A stretch of DNA of 27,655 nt from Christensenella sp. UBA7102 (GCA_002492415.1 DKYK01000018.1:2394-30048), one strand, 5' to 3'; shown: positions 13,403-21,488, counted from the stretch's first letter. The notes: a model not told the origin generated them from the letters alone. Program-made: numbers and translations.

Positions 13403-13572
13403 CTGCGCACCGTGCTACCCCTTCGGGACAGCCCGGCGTTCCACATGGCTTCGCCCCTCCGACGAGAGCAGGGTGCTCCCGCCGGGCGTGGCGCGCGGAG
13501 GAGACCTCATCCGCAGCCTGCGGGCGGCGCCTTTCCCTTGAGGGGAAGGCGTTGGGGGGCTGGAAACACGAT
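13403..13572. repeat. Dispersed intergenic repeat, copy 1
   Basis: It begins on the base after the kinase TGA with CTGCGCACCGTGCT and continues as GC-rich non-coding DNA with hairpins, such as CCGCA-GCC-TGCGG near 13513-13525 and GCCTTTCCC-TTGA-GGGGAAGGC near 13529-13550. The first 31 bases match the end of this window (27625-27655) at 28 positions, again starting directly after a stop codon. Similar GC-rich intergenic repeats are known in high-GC gut Clostridia. The right boundary is approximate. No gene lies between here and 13613. Confidence 0.62.
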
Positions 13573-13612
13573 TTGTTTTCCTCCACGACAACGGTAAGAA
13601 AGAGGTGTTTTG

Positions 13613-14446
13613 ATGTTTAAGTCCATCAATCAGTGGTCCTTCCCGGGGAACTATTCCGCCGCCCAGTGCCTGCTGGCAGCGAAAAAGGCCGGATTTGCGG
13701 GCTTTGAGCCTTCCTTCAACGAGGAAGGCGAGCTGTCGCTGCAGGGCTTTTGCGCGGACGCGAAGGCGCTGCGCGCGCTGGCCGATTCCGAGGGCATGAT
13801 TCTGCCGTCGCTGGCTTCGGGCCTGTACTGGGGCACGCCGCTGACCGCCACCGACCCCGCGGTGCGGCAAAAGGCGCGGGACATCGTGCGCCGCCAGATC
13901 GACTGCGCCGTCCAGCTGGGTGTGGGCGCCATCCTCGTGGTACCCGGCGCGGTGGGCCACGGCTTTTGGGGCGGCACGGACAATGTCAGCTATGCCGACG
14001 CCTATGCCCGTGCGCTGGAGGGCGTGCGCGCCGTCGCGCCCTATGCCGAGCAGGCGGGCGTCACCGTCGCGCTGGAGAACGTCTGGAACAACTTCCTGCT
14101 CTCGCCCTTGGAGTTCGCGCGCTTTGTCGATGAGGCGGGCAGCCCCGCCGTGGCCGCGTACTTTGACATGGGCAATGTGATCCGCACGGGCGAGGCCGAG
14201 CACTGGATCCAGGTGCTGGCGGGGCGCATCAGCCGCGTGCACATCAAGGATTACAAGCGCGCGGTGGGCACGCTGGAGGGCTTCTGCGACCTGCTTGCCG
14301 GCGACGTCAACTTCCCCGCGGCCATCCGGGCGCTGCGCGAGGCGGGCTACGACAACGCCGTCACCGCCGAGATGAACATCGCAAGCCAGGACATGCTGGC
14401 GGTCGTCGAGCGCACCAGCCGCGCCATGGATTTGATCCTGGGCTGA
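13613..14446 (+). CDS. Sugar phosphate isomerase/epimerase (xylose isomerase-like TIM barrel)
   Basis: A 277-residue AP_endonuc_2-type TIM barrel. The expected metal ligands are visible: E155 (TVALENVW), D185 (AYFDMGN), H210 (SRVHIKDYK) and E253 (TAEMNI). This matches hydroxypyruvate isomerase, L-ribulose-5-phosphate 3-epimerase and tagatose 3-epimerase relatives; which reaction it performs cannot be decided. The ATG has AGAGGTG 7 bases upstream; a TTG one codon earlier is less likely. It is followed 84 bases later by a Gfo/Idh/MocA dehydrogenase, a common partner in inositol and sugar-acid catabolism. Confidence 0.87.
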   Translation: MFKSINQWSFPGNYSAAQCLLAAKKAGFAGFEPSFNEEGELSLQGFCADAKALRALADSEGMILPSLASGLYWGTPLTATDPAVRQKARDIVRRQIDCAVQLGVGAILVVPGAVGHGFWGGTDNVSYADAYARALEGVRAVAPYAEQAGVTVALENVWNNFLLSPLEFARFVDEAGSPAVAAYFDMGNVIRTGEAEHWIQVLAGRISRVHIKDYKRAVGTLEGFCDLLAGDVNFPAAIRALREAGYDNAVTAEMNIASQDMLAVVERTSRAMDLILG

Positions 14447-14530
14447 TGGGCACCGAGGTTTTGCAGTCGGCTGCGAATACACGGTTTTCCTGTGGAAAAA
14501 AACAAGCAGTGAATAGGGAGGTACAAACAC

Positions 14531-15556
14531 ATGTTGAAGGTTGGACTGGTCGGCGTGGGCGCCATGGGCAGCGGACATCTGGCAAACTACCTGCGCCTGA
14601 TGCGCGAGGGCGCGGACGTGCAGCTCGTCGCGGTGTGCGACGTGCGCCCCGAGCAGATGGAGCGCAAGGAAAACACCGATCTGAACATCGAGATCAAGCA
14701 GGAGAAATTCGAGGCGCACTACAACAAGTACACGGACTTCAAGGAGATGATGGCCAAGGAGGAGATGGACTACATCGACTTTGCGGTGCCCACCTATCTG
14801 CACGCCCAGATGGCCATTGCCGCTCTGGAAAACGGCTTCCACGTGCTGTCCGAAAAGCCCATGGCGCTCAACGTCCAGCAGTGCGAGAGCATGATCGGCG
14901 CGCAGCTGCGCTCGGGCAAGACGCTGATGGTCGCCCAGTGCCTGCGCTTCTGGCCCGCCTATGAGCAGCTCAAGCATCTGGTGGACTCCGGAAAGTGGGG
15001 CCGCGTGGTGTCCGGCATGTTCTTCCGCGGCGGCTCTACCCCCATCTGGTCCTTTGAGGACTGGCTGCGCAAGAAGGACAAGAGCGGCGGCGCGCTGCTG
15101 GATCAGCACATCCACGATGTGGACACCATCAACTGGCTCTTCGGCACGCCCGAGGCCGTGTCCACCTCCGCCGTCAACATGATTCCCGGCAGCGGCTATG
15201 ACGCCGTGTCCACCAACTACTACTACCCCGACGGCAAGGTCATCAACGCCCAGGACGACTGGACCATCAATGGCGACGACTTCGGCTTTGAGATGATCTT
15301 CCGCGTCAACTTTGAAAAGGGCTGCGCAATCCTCACCCGCCAGGGCCTGACATTGATGCCCGTGGGCGGGCCGGCCTATACGCCCGACATGCCCGAGGAC
15401 GACGGCTATTACCGCGAGATCCTCTACTTCATGGACTGCATCAGGAACGGCAAGGCGCCCGCGCGCTGCACGCCCGCCTCCACCATGGAGACCATCCGCA
15501 TCGCCTGGGCTGAGGTGGCTTCCGCCGAAAAGGGCGGCGAGCGCGTCAAGCTGTAA
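14531..15556 (+). CDS. Gfo/Idh/MocA-family NAD(P)-dependent dehydrogenase
   Basis: A 341-residue oxidoreductase. The N-terminal Rossmann motif is VGLVGVGAMGSGH (about 4-16), the family lysine lies in LSEKPMALN (K109), and the catalytic segment is ALLDQHIHDVDTINWLFG with D191, H193 and H195. These enzymes oxidise inositol, glucose or other sugars, usually with NAD. The ribosome-binding site GGGAGG is 10 bases before the ATG. The partner isomerase/epimerase lies just upstream and both are likely in one transcript. The exact sugar is unknown. Confidence 0.9.
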   Translation: MLKVGLVGVGAMGSGHLANYLRLMREGADVQLVAVCDVRPEQMERKENTDLNIEIKQEKFEAHYNKYTDFKEMMAKEEMDYIDFAVPTYLHAQMAIAALENGFHVLSEKPMALNVQQCESMIGAQLRSGKTLMVAQCLRFWPAYEQLKHLVDSGKWGRVVSGMFFRGGSTPIWSFEDWLRKKDKSGGALLDQHIHDVDTINWLFGTPEAVSTSAVNMIPGSGYDAVSTNYYYPDGKVINAQDDWTINGDDFGFEMIFRVNFEKGCAILTRQGLTLMPVGGPAYTPDMPEDDGYYREILYFMDCIRNGKAPARCTPASTMETIRIAWAEVASAEKGGERVKL

Positions 15557-15577
15557 CACAGAAAGGAAGTTTTTTGC

Positions 15578-16102
15578 GTGGCCATGCGAACCGAAAGGCT
15601 GCTGCTGCGCCCCTTTGCGGCGGGCGACGCCGACGACCTGTACGCCTATCTGTCCGATCCCGAGGTGGTCAAGTTCGAGCCTTACGCGCCCTTGGGGCGT
15701 CAGCAGTGCGTGCAGGAGGCCGCTGGCCGCGCAGAAAACCCCGGCTTTACCGCCGTGGTGCTGGACGGGCGCGTGATCGGCAACATCTGGCTGGGACAGG
15801 AGGGCGAGGACACCTACGACGTGGGATGGGTGTTCAATCGCGCCTACCAGGGCAAGGGCTATGCCGCCGAGGCCGCCCGCGCCGTGCTGGACGACGCCTT
15901 CCGCCGCCGCGGCGCGCACCGCGTCATTGCGCAGGTCGATCCGCTCAACACCCCCTCCTGGCGTCTGTGCGAGCGCCTGGGCATGCGGCGCGAAGGTCGC
16001 TTGAAGAAGAATGTGTTCTTCAAGAGGGATGGGGACGGGAACCCAATCTGGAAGGATACCTACCTGTACGCCATACTGGCGGAGGAATGGCTGGCGCGCT
16101 AG
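15578..16102 (+). CDS. GNAT acetyltransferase, RimJ/RimL-like
   Basis: A 174-residue member of the ribosomal-protein/aminoglycoside-like GNAT group: TERLLLRPFAAGDADDLYAYLSDPEVVKF at the N-terminus, acetyl-CoA motif YQGKGYAAEAARAVLDDAF (about 90-108), and VDPLNTPSWRLCERLGMRREG (about 120-140). The GTG at 15578 follows AAAGGAAG with about 10 bases between; an ATG two codons later is the alternative. It starts 22 bases after the Gfo/Idh gene and is probably cotranscribed. The acceptor may be a protein N-terminus or a small amine and is not determined. Confidence 0.87.
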   Translation: MAMRTERLLLRPFAAGDADDLYAYLSDPEVVKFEPYAPLGRQQCVQEAAGRAENPGFTAVVLDGRVIGNIWLGQEGEDTYDVGWVFNRAYQGKGYAAEAARAVLDDAFRRRGAHRVIAQVDPLNTPSWRLCERLGMRREGRLKKNVFFKRDGDGNPIWKDTYLYAILAEEWLAR

Positions 16103-16211
16103 GGGCTTGAGGGCGGCTGCAGGGGCGGAAGCATGCCCGTTTCACTGCGCGCGATCATGCGGCGCTGGAAGCGGCGCGCGCCCTCGCCTGGCGCGTCAGA
16201 AAGGAGAGATC

Positions 16212-16619
16212 ATGAGCGGACCGGAAGAGCAGGGGATGATCGAGGTTGCGGCGGGTGTGCTCGTCGATGCGAAAGGGCGCGTGCTGCTGTGCAGGCGCGG
16301 CTATGGCGCGCAGAAGGGCTTGTGGGAGTTCCCCGGCGGCAAGCGTGAGCCGGGGGAGAGCTTTGCCGCCTGCCTGGAGCGCGAGATATACGAGGAATTG
16401 GGCATGCGCATTGTCTGCGAGCGCGAGCTGCTGCGCATGCGCTACGCCTATCCGGAGCGCACCATTGATTTCTGCTTTCTGCTGGCGCGCGCCAACGGGC
16501 AGACGCTGGCGCTATCCGAGCACACGGCCGCGCTCTGGCTGGATTTTGAAGAGATCGGCGCGCAGCCGCTCTGCCCTGCGGACGCAAAGGCCTATGGGCT
16601 GCTGCGAAATCCTTCATAG
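16212..16619 (+). CDS. Nudix hydrolase (MutT-like)
   Basis: A 135-residue Nudix protein with a complete Nudix box, G43 to about residue 65: GGKREPGESFAACLEREIYEELGM, written GX5EX7REUXEEXGU in the family. Other typical parts are VLLCRRGYGAQKGLWEFPGG before it and a C-terminal ALSEHTAALWLDFEE. This resembles the 8-oxo-dGTP/5-methyl-dCTP pyrophosphatase group that cleans the nucleotide pool. The ATG has AAGGAGAG directly upstream. The 109 bases before it hold no gene. The exact nucleotide substrate is open. Confidence 0.88.
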   Translation: MSGPEEQGMIEVAAGVLVDAKGRVLLCRRGYGAQKGLWEFPGGKREPGESFAACLEREIYEELGMRIVCERELLRMRYAYPERTIDFCFLLARANGQTLALSEHTAALWLDFEEIGAQPLCPADAKAYGLLRNPS

Positions 16620-16631
16620 TGGAATATATTG

Positions 16632-16660
16632 TTGACAAAGCCGTCGTATGGCGTTATTCT
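16632..16660 (+). promoter_or_regulatory. Promoter of the DUF4234-like gene
   Basis: Perfect TTGACA (16632-16637), 17 bases, TATTCT (16655-16660). Predicted start is near 16667, about 50 nt before the ATG at 16717. It lies 12 bases after the Nudix stop. Confidence 0.78.
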
Positions 16661-16716
16661 TGGAGCATCCAACAAGCGCGCCCGGCTTGGGCGGCGAAAT
16701 AGAGGAGGAAAACCCT

Positions 16717-17121
16717 ATGAAAAAGGTCAAGTCCGACCGCAACATGTGGCTTTACCTGATCCTGACCATGCTCACCTGCGGAATCTATTCTCTCTTCTTC
16801 ATGAAGAAGCTGGAAGAAGACGTCAACACCATGTGCAAGGGCGACGGCCAGGTGACGATGAATTACTGGCTGGCCTTCCTGCTGGGCATTGTGACCTGCG
16901 GCATCTGGACCTACGTGTGGCTCTACCAGGTGTGCGACCGCGTCTACAATGCCGGCGCGCGCTACGGCGTGCAGACGGGCTGCTCCGGCTCCACTTACCT
17001 GCTGTGGACGCTCGTGGGATCGCTGATCTGCGTCGGCCCCTTTGTCGCGATGCACAAGCAGTTCTCCGACCTCAATAACGTGGGCACCGCCTACAACAAC
17101 ACGCTGGGCAGGGCTGCCTGA
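16717..17121 (+). CDS. Small membrane protein, DUF4234-like
   Basis: A 134-residue protein with three to four hydrophobic segments: NMWLYLILTMLTCGIYSLFFM (about 9-29), WLAFLLGIVTCGIWTYVWLYQV (about 51-72) and LLWTLVGSLICVGPFVAMHK (about 95-114). The repeated TCGIY/TCGIW turns and the C-terminal QFSDLNNVGTAYNN match the DUF4234 family, whose function is unknown. The start has AGGAGG 8 bases upstream and its own promoter. Downstream, GTAAAGT and ACTTTAC (17141-17166) form a 7-bp inverted repeat before the terminator. Confidence 0.82.
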   Translation: MKKVKSDRNMWLYLILTMLTCGIYSLFFMKKLEEDVNTMCKGDGQVTMNYWLAFLLGIVTCGIWTYVWLYQVCDRVYNAGARYGVQTGCSGSTYLLWTLVGSLICVGPFVAMHKQFSDLNNVGTAYNNTLGRAA

Positions 17122-17194
17122 GGCCGCTGTGATGTCATGAGTAAAGTTTGCGTTAACGGACTTTACAAATTCGCCAAAACAAACCAAACACCCC

Positions 17195-17236
17195 GGGCCG
17201 GTCGGCGCGCATTGCCTGCGCCAACCGGCCCCTTTT
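17195..17236 (+). terminator. Intrinsic terminator after the DUF4234-like gene
   Basis: GGGCCGGTCGGCGC (17195-17208) pairs with GCGCCAACCGGCCC (17218-17231) with one mismatch in 14 bp and a 9-base loop, followed by C and TTTT. Confidence 0.85.
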
Positions 17237-17253
17237 CATTCGCAAAAAAACGT

Positions 17254-17281
17254 TTAACAAATGCTTTGAGTATGTTATAAT
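17254..17281 (+). promoter_or_regulatory. Promoter of the 906-aa protein gene and downstream unit
   Basis: TTAACA (17254-17259), a 16-base spacer and a perfect TATAAT (17276-17281), preceded by TG in the extended -10 position (TGTTATAAT). Predicted start is near 17288, about 56 nt before the ATG. No later promoter of similar quality was noticed before 23006, so this may drive rqcP, ispDF and mutY too. Confidence 0.75.
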
Positions 17282-17343
17282 AAATTTGATAACGACCCGT
17301 TTTTGTGGGTAAGACCAATGCAGATCAGGTGAGGAGGACGGCT

Positions 17344-20064
17344 ATGGGCATTGTGGAAATGACGCTGCGCAGCAAGATGCGCGTGGGCGATGCGGTGGAT
17401 GTGACGCTGATCGGCGGCAGAGAGCTGCGCGGGAAGATTACGGCGTTTTATGAAGATGGTTTTTTGATGGTGGACAGGGGCTTTGAACGCCCTGTCGCGT
17501 TTGCCGGTATAGCCACCTTTTTGCCGACGGCCCTTGTGCAATCGGAGCAGCCCCCGGCCTCGGCCCCCGCGCAGGCGGAAGGCGTCCATGAGGAACCCGA
17601 AACCGTCACACAGGAGGAGGGCTGGATTGAGCGCTATGACACGGCCGCTGGAGTGGGCAGCATCGCCATCGGCAGCCGCCGCGCCGTCTTTGCGATTGGG
17701 GATGTGCTGGATCAGCAGCTGGCCGATCAGCTGGACGCCTGGTTTGGCCGGCCCATTCCCGTCCAGTGTACGCTGCGCGTCCGAGGCGCGCTGAGCAAGG
17801 CCACCGGCATCACCGGCCGCAGTGCGCCCGAGAAGATGCTCAAGCCCGAAAAGCCCGCCGCCGACGCGCCGCAGCCCGCCGAGCGCCACGGCTTTGGCGA
17901 GATCCTGCACTTTGATAAGCAGGGTGGCTTCGGCAAGGGCCGCGAGGGCGACGTTAAGTTCCTGTTCAAGCGCGAGGACATCTGCAGCGACGCGCTGTGG
18001 CAGGAGATCGTACGCTCGGAGAACACCTGCGGCATCAAGGTGGCCTTTACCGCCGTCAGCGACGGCAAGCGCGTGCGCTATACCCGCATCCGCGAGCTGT
18101 CCGCGCTGCAGACGCCCGACAGCGTGAAAAAGCCGGACTTTACCACGGTCATCCCCGTTGAACCCGAGGAGGACGTAAATCCCTTTGCGCGCGTGAGCTT
18201 TGCGGACGGCTCGACGCTGGAAGAGGCCGAGCACGCGGGCCACGTGATGTTCTACAATGCGGATAAGCGCTTCGGCCGCCTGGAGCAGGTGGACGGCGAG
18301 CGTTACTACTTCCGCGAGAACGACGTGATGCAAAAGAGCCTGCTGGAGTTCCTCAACACCCATCCGGATGTGGCGGATGCGGCCGTCACCTTCTCCGTCA
18401 AACACCTGCCCACCGGCAAGACCGCCGCGGGCCGCGTCAGATGGGACGCGCCGCGCCCCGAGCCGCGCACGGCCAAGCCCGCAGCCGAACCGGAGCAGTC
18501 AGCACCCAAGGAGTCTCCGGCATCCCCTGCGCCCGCCGTGGAGCCTTCCGCCCCCAAGGCCGAGGAGCTGCCCCTGAACCGGTACTGTGAAAAACTGGCC
18601 GCGCTGTGGCGCACCGACCGCCAGGAACTGGCCGATCGGCTGCGCGCCGAGGCGGAGGCGGCGCAGGACGAGCGCGTGCGCCGCGACCTGCTGCTGGAGA
18701 GCGTGGCGCTGAGCGACGTGCTGCGCGAAAAGCGCGACGCCGCCATGCTGCGCTATCTGCGCGAATTCGTGCGCGAGGGCGGCGGCAGCCAGCTGGACGC
18801 CTTCCTGTCGGACGCCGTATACGCGGGCGGGGAGATGTTTGACGCGCTGACCGCGTTGTTCGCCGTGTCCGACGGCGCATTCGGCAGGCTGTGCGGCCTG
18901 ATCGCCTCGGGGGACATGGCGACGCTGCGCGGCGAGATTCTGTCGCGCTTTGGCCAGGTGCCCGAGACGGCGCAGGGGCTGCGCGAGCTGTGGCGTCCCC
19001 TCGTCGAAGAAGAGCGCGCCCGCACCGCCTATGGCAACCTGCTGCCCGTCAAAGAGGCGGTGGAGGGCGTTCCCGAACCGGAGCGCAGCCGTTGGATGCG
19101 CGTGCTGGACGCGCTTGCGGCGCGCAGGAGCGGCAATGCTGATTCTGCGCAGGCCGCGCAGCTCGTCCGCGAGGAGCGGGAGGCCATTTCCGCCCGTCCG
19201 CTGCGCATGGCGGTGGAATGGATGCTGCCGCTGCTGGATCAGCTGGAAGGCGACGCCCCCGGCCTGACTGCCCGCGCGGTGGCGTTGGTGCGCGAGAAGG
19301 GCGCGCAATACGCCGTGGCGGACCTTCTGGGCAGCGCCGAGCAGGTGTGCGCCGAGCTCAATGGCGCGCGTCTGGAGCTGGAGCGCGCGCAGGGTGTGAC
19401 GCGCATCGCGCTGCCTTGCGGGGGGAAGGCGACGCTGCGCCTGACCTGGGCGGGCGGCAGCGCCGAGCAGGAGCTGGATTTCCCCGCCGTGGACGCGTGC
19501 GCGGCGGATGCCGAACGCGCGGTGGAGAAAATGCGGGACTGCGGCGTTGCGGTGCTGCTGGGCGGCGGCAGCGCGGTATTGGACGCGGCGGCGGAGCGGC
19601 TGGCTGCGGACGAGCGCTGCGCCGTGGTGCGCGTGGATGTCCTGGGCCAGGACCCCGCTGGGGCGCTGCGGCGCATCCTGGGCGCGTTGCAGGCGGGCCT
19701 GACACAGCGCTATGGAGAACAGACCAGCGGTCTGTTTTGCATCCCGTCGCCTGAGGAGGCGGAGAAAATGGGCGAGGACGCGCTGCGCGGCGCCCTGCGC
19801 GATGCGCTGACGGGCTTTGGCGACATGCGGCTGCTGCACGACGCGCTCAAGAACGCGCACATCGCGCTGCTGGTGGAGGCAGAGCGGGCGCAGGAGAAGG
19901 ACGTGCAGTACGCGCGCAGCATGGTGGAAAACGGCGTGCGCGCGCTGATCGCCGCCGCCCGCGGCGACGCGCCTGCGGAGCTTAGGCTGGACGCCTGCCC
20001 GGACGAGCTGGAGGCCGTGCTGCGCAGCGCGGGTCTTTCCGGCCCGGAAACGCACAGAATTTGA
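17344..20064 (+). CDS. Unrecognised 906-aa protein with tandem cold-shock-like beta-barrels and a long helical C-terminus
   Basis: I do not recognise this as a named family. Residues 1-62 look like a small Sm/SH3-like barrel (RELRGKITAFYEDGFLMVDRG). Three following segments have the GxIxxFxxxxGxGxI...FxxxDI rhythm of cold-shock/OB domains: about 92-160 (GWIERYDTAAGVGSIAI), 182-252 (GFGEILHFDKQGGFGKG...FLFKREDI) and 297-367 (GHVMFYNADKRFGRL...YYFRENDV). A Pro/Ala/Glu linker runs about 368-410. The rest, 411-906, is mostly helical and Arg/Glu/Ala-rich, with a mixed alpha/beta part near 730-805 (GVAVLLGGGSAVLDA, AVVRVDVLGQ). No signal peptide or membrane helix is seen. The ATG has AGGAGG 6 bases upstream. 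RNA binding is plausible from the barrels and from the rqcP neighbour 13 bases downstream. Both domain calls and role are inference. Confidence 0.7.
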   Translation: MGIVEMTLRSKMRVGDAVDVTLIGGRELRGKITAFYEDGFLMVDRGFERPVAFAGIATFLPTALVQSEQPPASAPAQAEGVHEEPETVTQEEGWIERYDTAAGVGSIAIGSRRAVFAIGDVLDQQLADQLDAWFGRPIPVQCTLRVRGALSKATGITGRSAPEKMLKPEKPAADAPQPAERHGFGEILHFDKQGGFGKGREGDVKFLFKREDICSDALWQEIVRSENTCGIKVAFTAVSDGKRVRYTRIRELSALQTPDSVKKPDFTTVIPVEPEEDVNPFARVSFADGSTLEEAEHAGHVMFYNADKRFGRLEQVDGERYYFRENDVMQKSLLEFLNTHPDVADAAVTFSVKHLPTGKTAAGRVRWDAPRPEPRTAKPAAEPEQSAPKESPASPAPAVEPSAPKAEELPLNRYCEKLAALWRTDRQELADRLRAEAEAAQDERVRRDLLLESVALSDVLREKRDAAMLRYLREFVREGGGSQLDAFLSDAVYAGGEMFDALTALFAVSDGAFGRLCGLIASGDMATLRGEILSRFGQVPETAQGLRELWRPLVEEERARTAYGNLLPVKEAVEGVPEPERSRWMRVLDALAARRSGNADSAQAAQLVREEREAISARPLRMAVEWMLPLLDQLEGDAPGLTARAVALVREKGAQYAVADLLGSAEQVCAELNGARLELERAQGVTRIALPCGGKATLRLTWAGGSAEQELDFPAVDACAADAERAVEKMRDCGVAVLLGGGSAVLDAAAERLAADERCAVVRVDVLGQDPAGALRRILGALQAGLTQRYGEQTSGLFCIPSPEEAEKMGEDALRGALRDALTGFGDMRLLHDALKNAHIALLVEAERAQEKDVQYARSMVENGVRALIAAARGDAPAELRLDACPDELEAVLRSAGLSGPETHRI

Positions 20065-20077
20065 AGGAGAATTTGCC

Positions 20078-20320
20078 ATGAGGCTGGATAAATATCTGAA
20101 GGTATCGCGCATCATCAAGCGGCGCACGGTCGCAAACGAGGCGGCGGACGCGGGGCGCGTCACCGTCAACGGCAAGGTAGCCAGGGCCTCCTACGAGGTC
20201 AAAGCGGGTGACGTCATCGAGATTCGCTTTGGCGAGAAGCTGACGCGCTATGAGGTGCTCGCCGTGCAGGACAACGTGGGCAAGGCGGACGCGGCGGAGC
20301 TCTACCGCGTCCTGCCCTGA
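20078..20320 (+). CDS. rqcP: S4-domain RNA-binding protein (RqcP/YabO-like)
   Basis: An 80-residue protein that is almost all S4 domain: MRLDKYLKVSRIIKRRTVANEAADAGRVTVNGKVARASYEVKAGDVIEIRFG. This matches RqcP (YabO), which binds 23S rRNA on obstructed 50S subunits and works with RqcH in C-terminal Ala tailing during ribosome quality control in Firmicutes. HslR-type heat-shock S4 proteins are related but longer. The ATG has GAAGGAG 8 bases upstream, overlapping the previous stop. Its stop is 1 base from the ispDF start, so it is coupled to isoprenoid and repair genes. The symbol is assigned by family, not by proof of orthology. Confidence 0.85.
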   Translation: MRLDKYLKVSRIIKRRTVANEAADAGRVTVNGKVARASYEVKAGDVIEIRFGEKLTRYEVLAVQDNVGKADAAELYRVLP

Positions 20321-20321
20321 T

Positions 20322-21488
20322 ATGGCGGGCACATACGCCGTGATCGTGGCGGCGGGGCGGGGCGCGCGCATGGGAGCGGCGGTCAATAAGGTGCTGCTGC
20401 CCCTGTGCGGCCAGCCCGTGCTGCGGCGCACGGCGGAGGCATTTGTCACCTGCCCCGGCGTGGACGGCGCGGTGGTGGTGGCAGCCAGGGAGGAAATCGC
20501 GCAGGTAGAGCAGGCGCTGACCGGTCTGCCCGGCATCGTGGCCGTGGCGCCCGGCGGCGACGCGCGCCAGCGCTCGGTGCAAAACGGCCTTGCCGCGCTG
20601 CCCGCCGACGCCCGCATCGTGCTGGTGCAGGACGGCGCGCGCCCCTTCACCTCGCAGCGGCTGATTCAGGACTGCATCGGGGCGGTGGAGCGGTTCGGCA
20701 GCGCCGTGGCGTGCAGCCGCGTCACGGACACCATCAAGACGGCGGAAGACGGCGTTATCCGCGGCACCGTGGACCGCGACAGCCTGCGCGCGGTGCAGAC
20801 CCCGCAGTGCTTTTATGCGGAAGAGCTGCGGCGCGCCTATGCGCAGGCCGAGGCCGACGGCATCCTCGTCACCGACGACGCCTCCGCGATGGAGCGCGTG
20901 GGCGCCAGGGTGCATCTGGTGGAGAGCGATCAGTGCAATCTCAAGCTCACCACCCCGCAGGACATGGCGCTGGCGCAGGCGCTGCTCAGGGAGAGGGAAG
21001 GCATGGAAAGGCTGCCCGCCACGGGTCGGCTGCCCGCCACGGGCTTTGGATACGACGTACACCGGCTCGTGCCGGGCAGGAAGCTGATCCTGTGCGGCGT
21101 TCAAATCCCCTATGAGCTGGGGCTGGACGGCCACAGCGACGCCGACGTGGCGGTGCACGCGCTGATGGACGCGCTGCTGGGCGCGGCGGGCCTGGGCGAC
21201 ATCGGCCGCCTGTTCCCGGACACCGACCCGCAGTACAAGGGCATTGACTCCATGCTGCTGCTGCGCGACGTGGTGCGCCGTCTTTCCGGCTACCGCATTG
21301 TGCACGTCGATGTGACCATCGTCTGCCAGAGACCCAAGCTGAAGGACTACATGCCGCGCATGGCGGAGCGCCTGCAGGGGGAGCTGCCCGGCGCGCGCGT
21401 CAACGTCAAGGCCACCACCACCGAAAAGCTGGGCTTTGAAGGGCGCGGCGAGGGCATTTCCGCACAGGCGGTGGCCACGATATGGTGA
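20322..21488 (+). CDS. ispDF: Bifunctional IspD-IspF (MEP isoprenoid pathway)
   Basis: A 388-residue fusion of two MEP-pathway enzymes. Residues 1-225 are IspD (2-C-methyl-D-erythritol 4-phosphate cytidylyltransferase): VIVAAGRGARMG (8-18), K23, DGARPF (104-109), TPQ (160-162). Residues 242-388 are IspF (2-C-methyl-D-erythritol 2,4-cyclodiphosphate synthase): GYDVHRL with metal ligands D245 and H247, DGHSDADVAVH with H279, and TTTEKLGFEGRGEGISAQA. The joint (226-241) carries a tandem 6-residue repeat, RLPATGRLPATG. IspE, which acts between the two, is not in the window. The ATG lies 1 base after the rqcP stop, and the stop overlaps mutY by 7 bases. Confidence 0.95.
   Translation: MAGTYAVIVAAGRGARMGAAVNKVLLPLCGQPVLRRTAEAFVTCPGVDGAVVVAAREEIAQVEQALTGLPGIVAVAPGGDARQRSVQNGLAALPADARIVLVQDGARPFTSQRLIQDCIGAVERFGSAVACSRVTDTIKTAEDGVIRGTVDRDSLRAVQTPQCFYAEELRRAYAQAEADGILVTDDASAMERVGARVHLVESDQCNLKLTTPQDMALAQALLREREGMERLPATGRLPATGFGYDVHRLVPGRKLILCGVQIPYELGLDGHSDADVAVHALMDALLGAAGLGDIGRLFPDTDPQYKGIDSMLLLRDVVRRLSGYRIVHVDVTIVCQRPKLKDYMPRMAERLQGELPGARVNVKATTTEKLGFEGRGEGISAQAVATIW
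21009..21044. repeat. Tandem 18-bp duplication in the IspD-IspF linker
   Basis: Two adjacent 18-bp units (21009-21026 and 21027-21044) share GGCTGCCCGCCACGGG exactly. They encode RLPATG twice in frame. The unit length is a multiple of three, so reading is preserved and only the flexible joint between domains is lengthened. Confidence 0.85.

Noticed and set aside
14447..14530. Terminator between the epimerase and Gfo/Idh genes
   Set aside because: GTTTTCC-TGT-GGAAAAAAAC can pair, but the stem is short and AT-rich with no T-tract after it, so it is not convincing.
13415..15919. Minus-strand 834-codon open frame
   Set aside because: It is antisense to the epimerase, Gfo/Idh and GNAT genes, which have clear motifs. 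The His/Gly/Ala/Arg-rich product is typical of a GC-rich shadow frame.
18499..20175. Minus-strand 558-codon open frame
   Set aside because: It is antisense to the 906-aa gene, with Gln/Arg/Ala-rich low-complexity product and no start signals. The plus strand has the promoter, ribosome-binding site and domain-like patterns.
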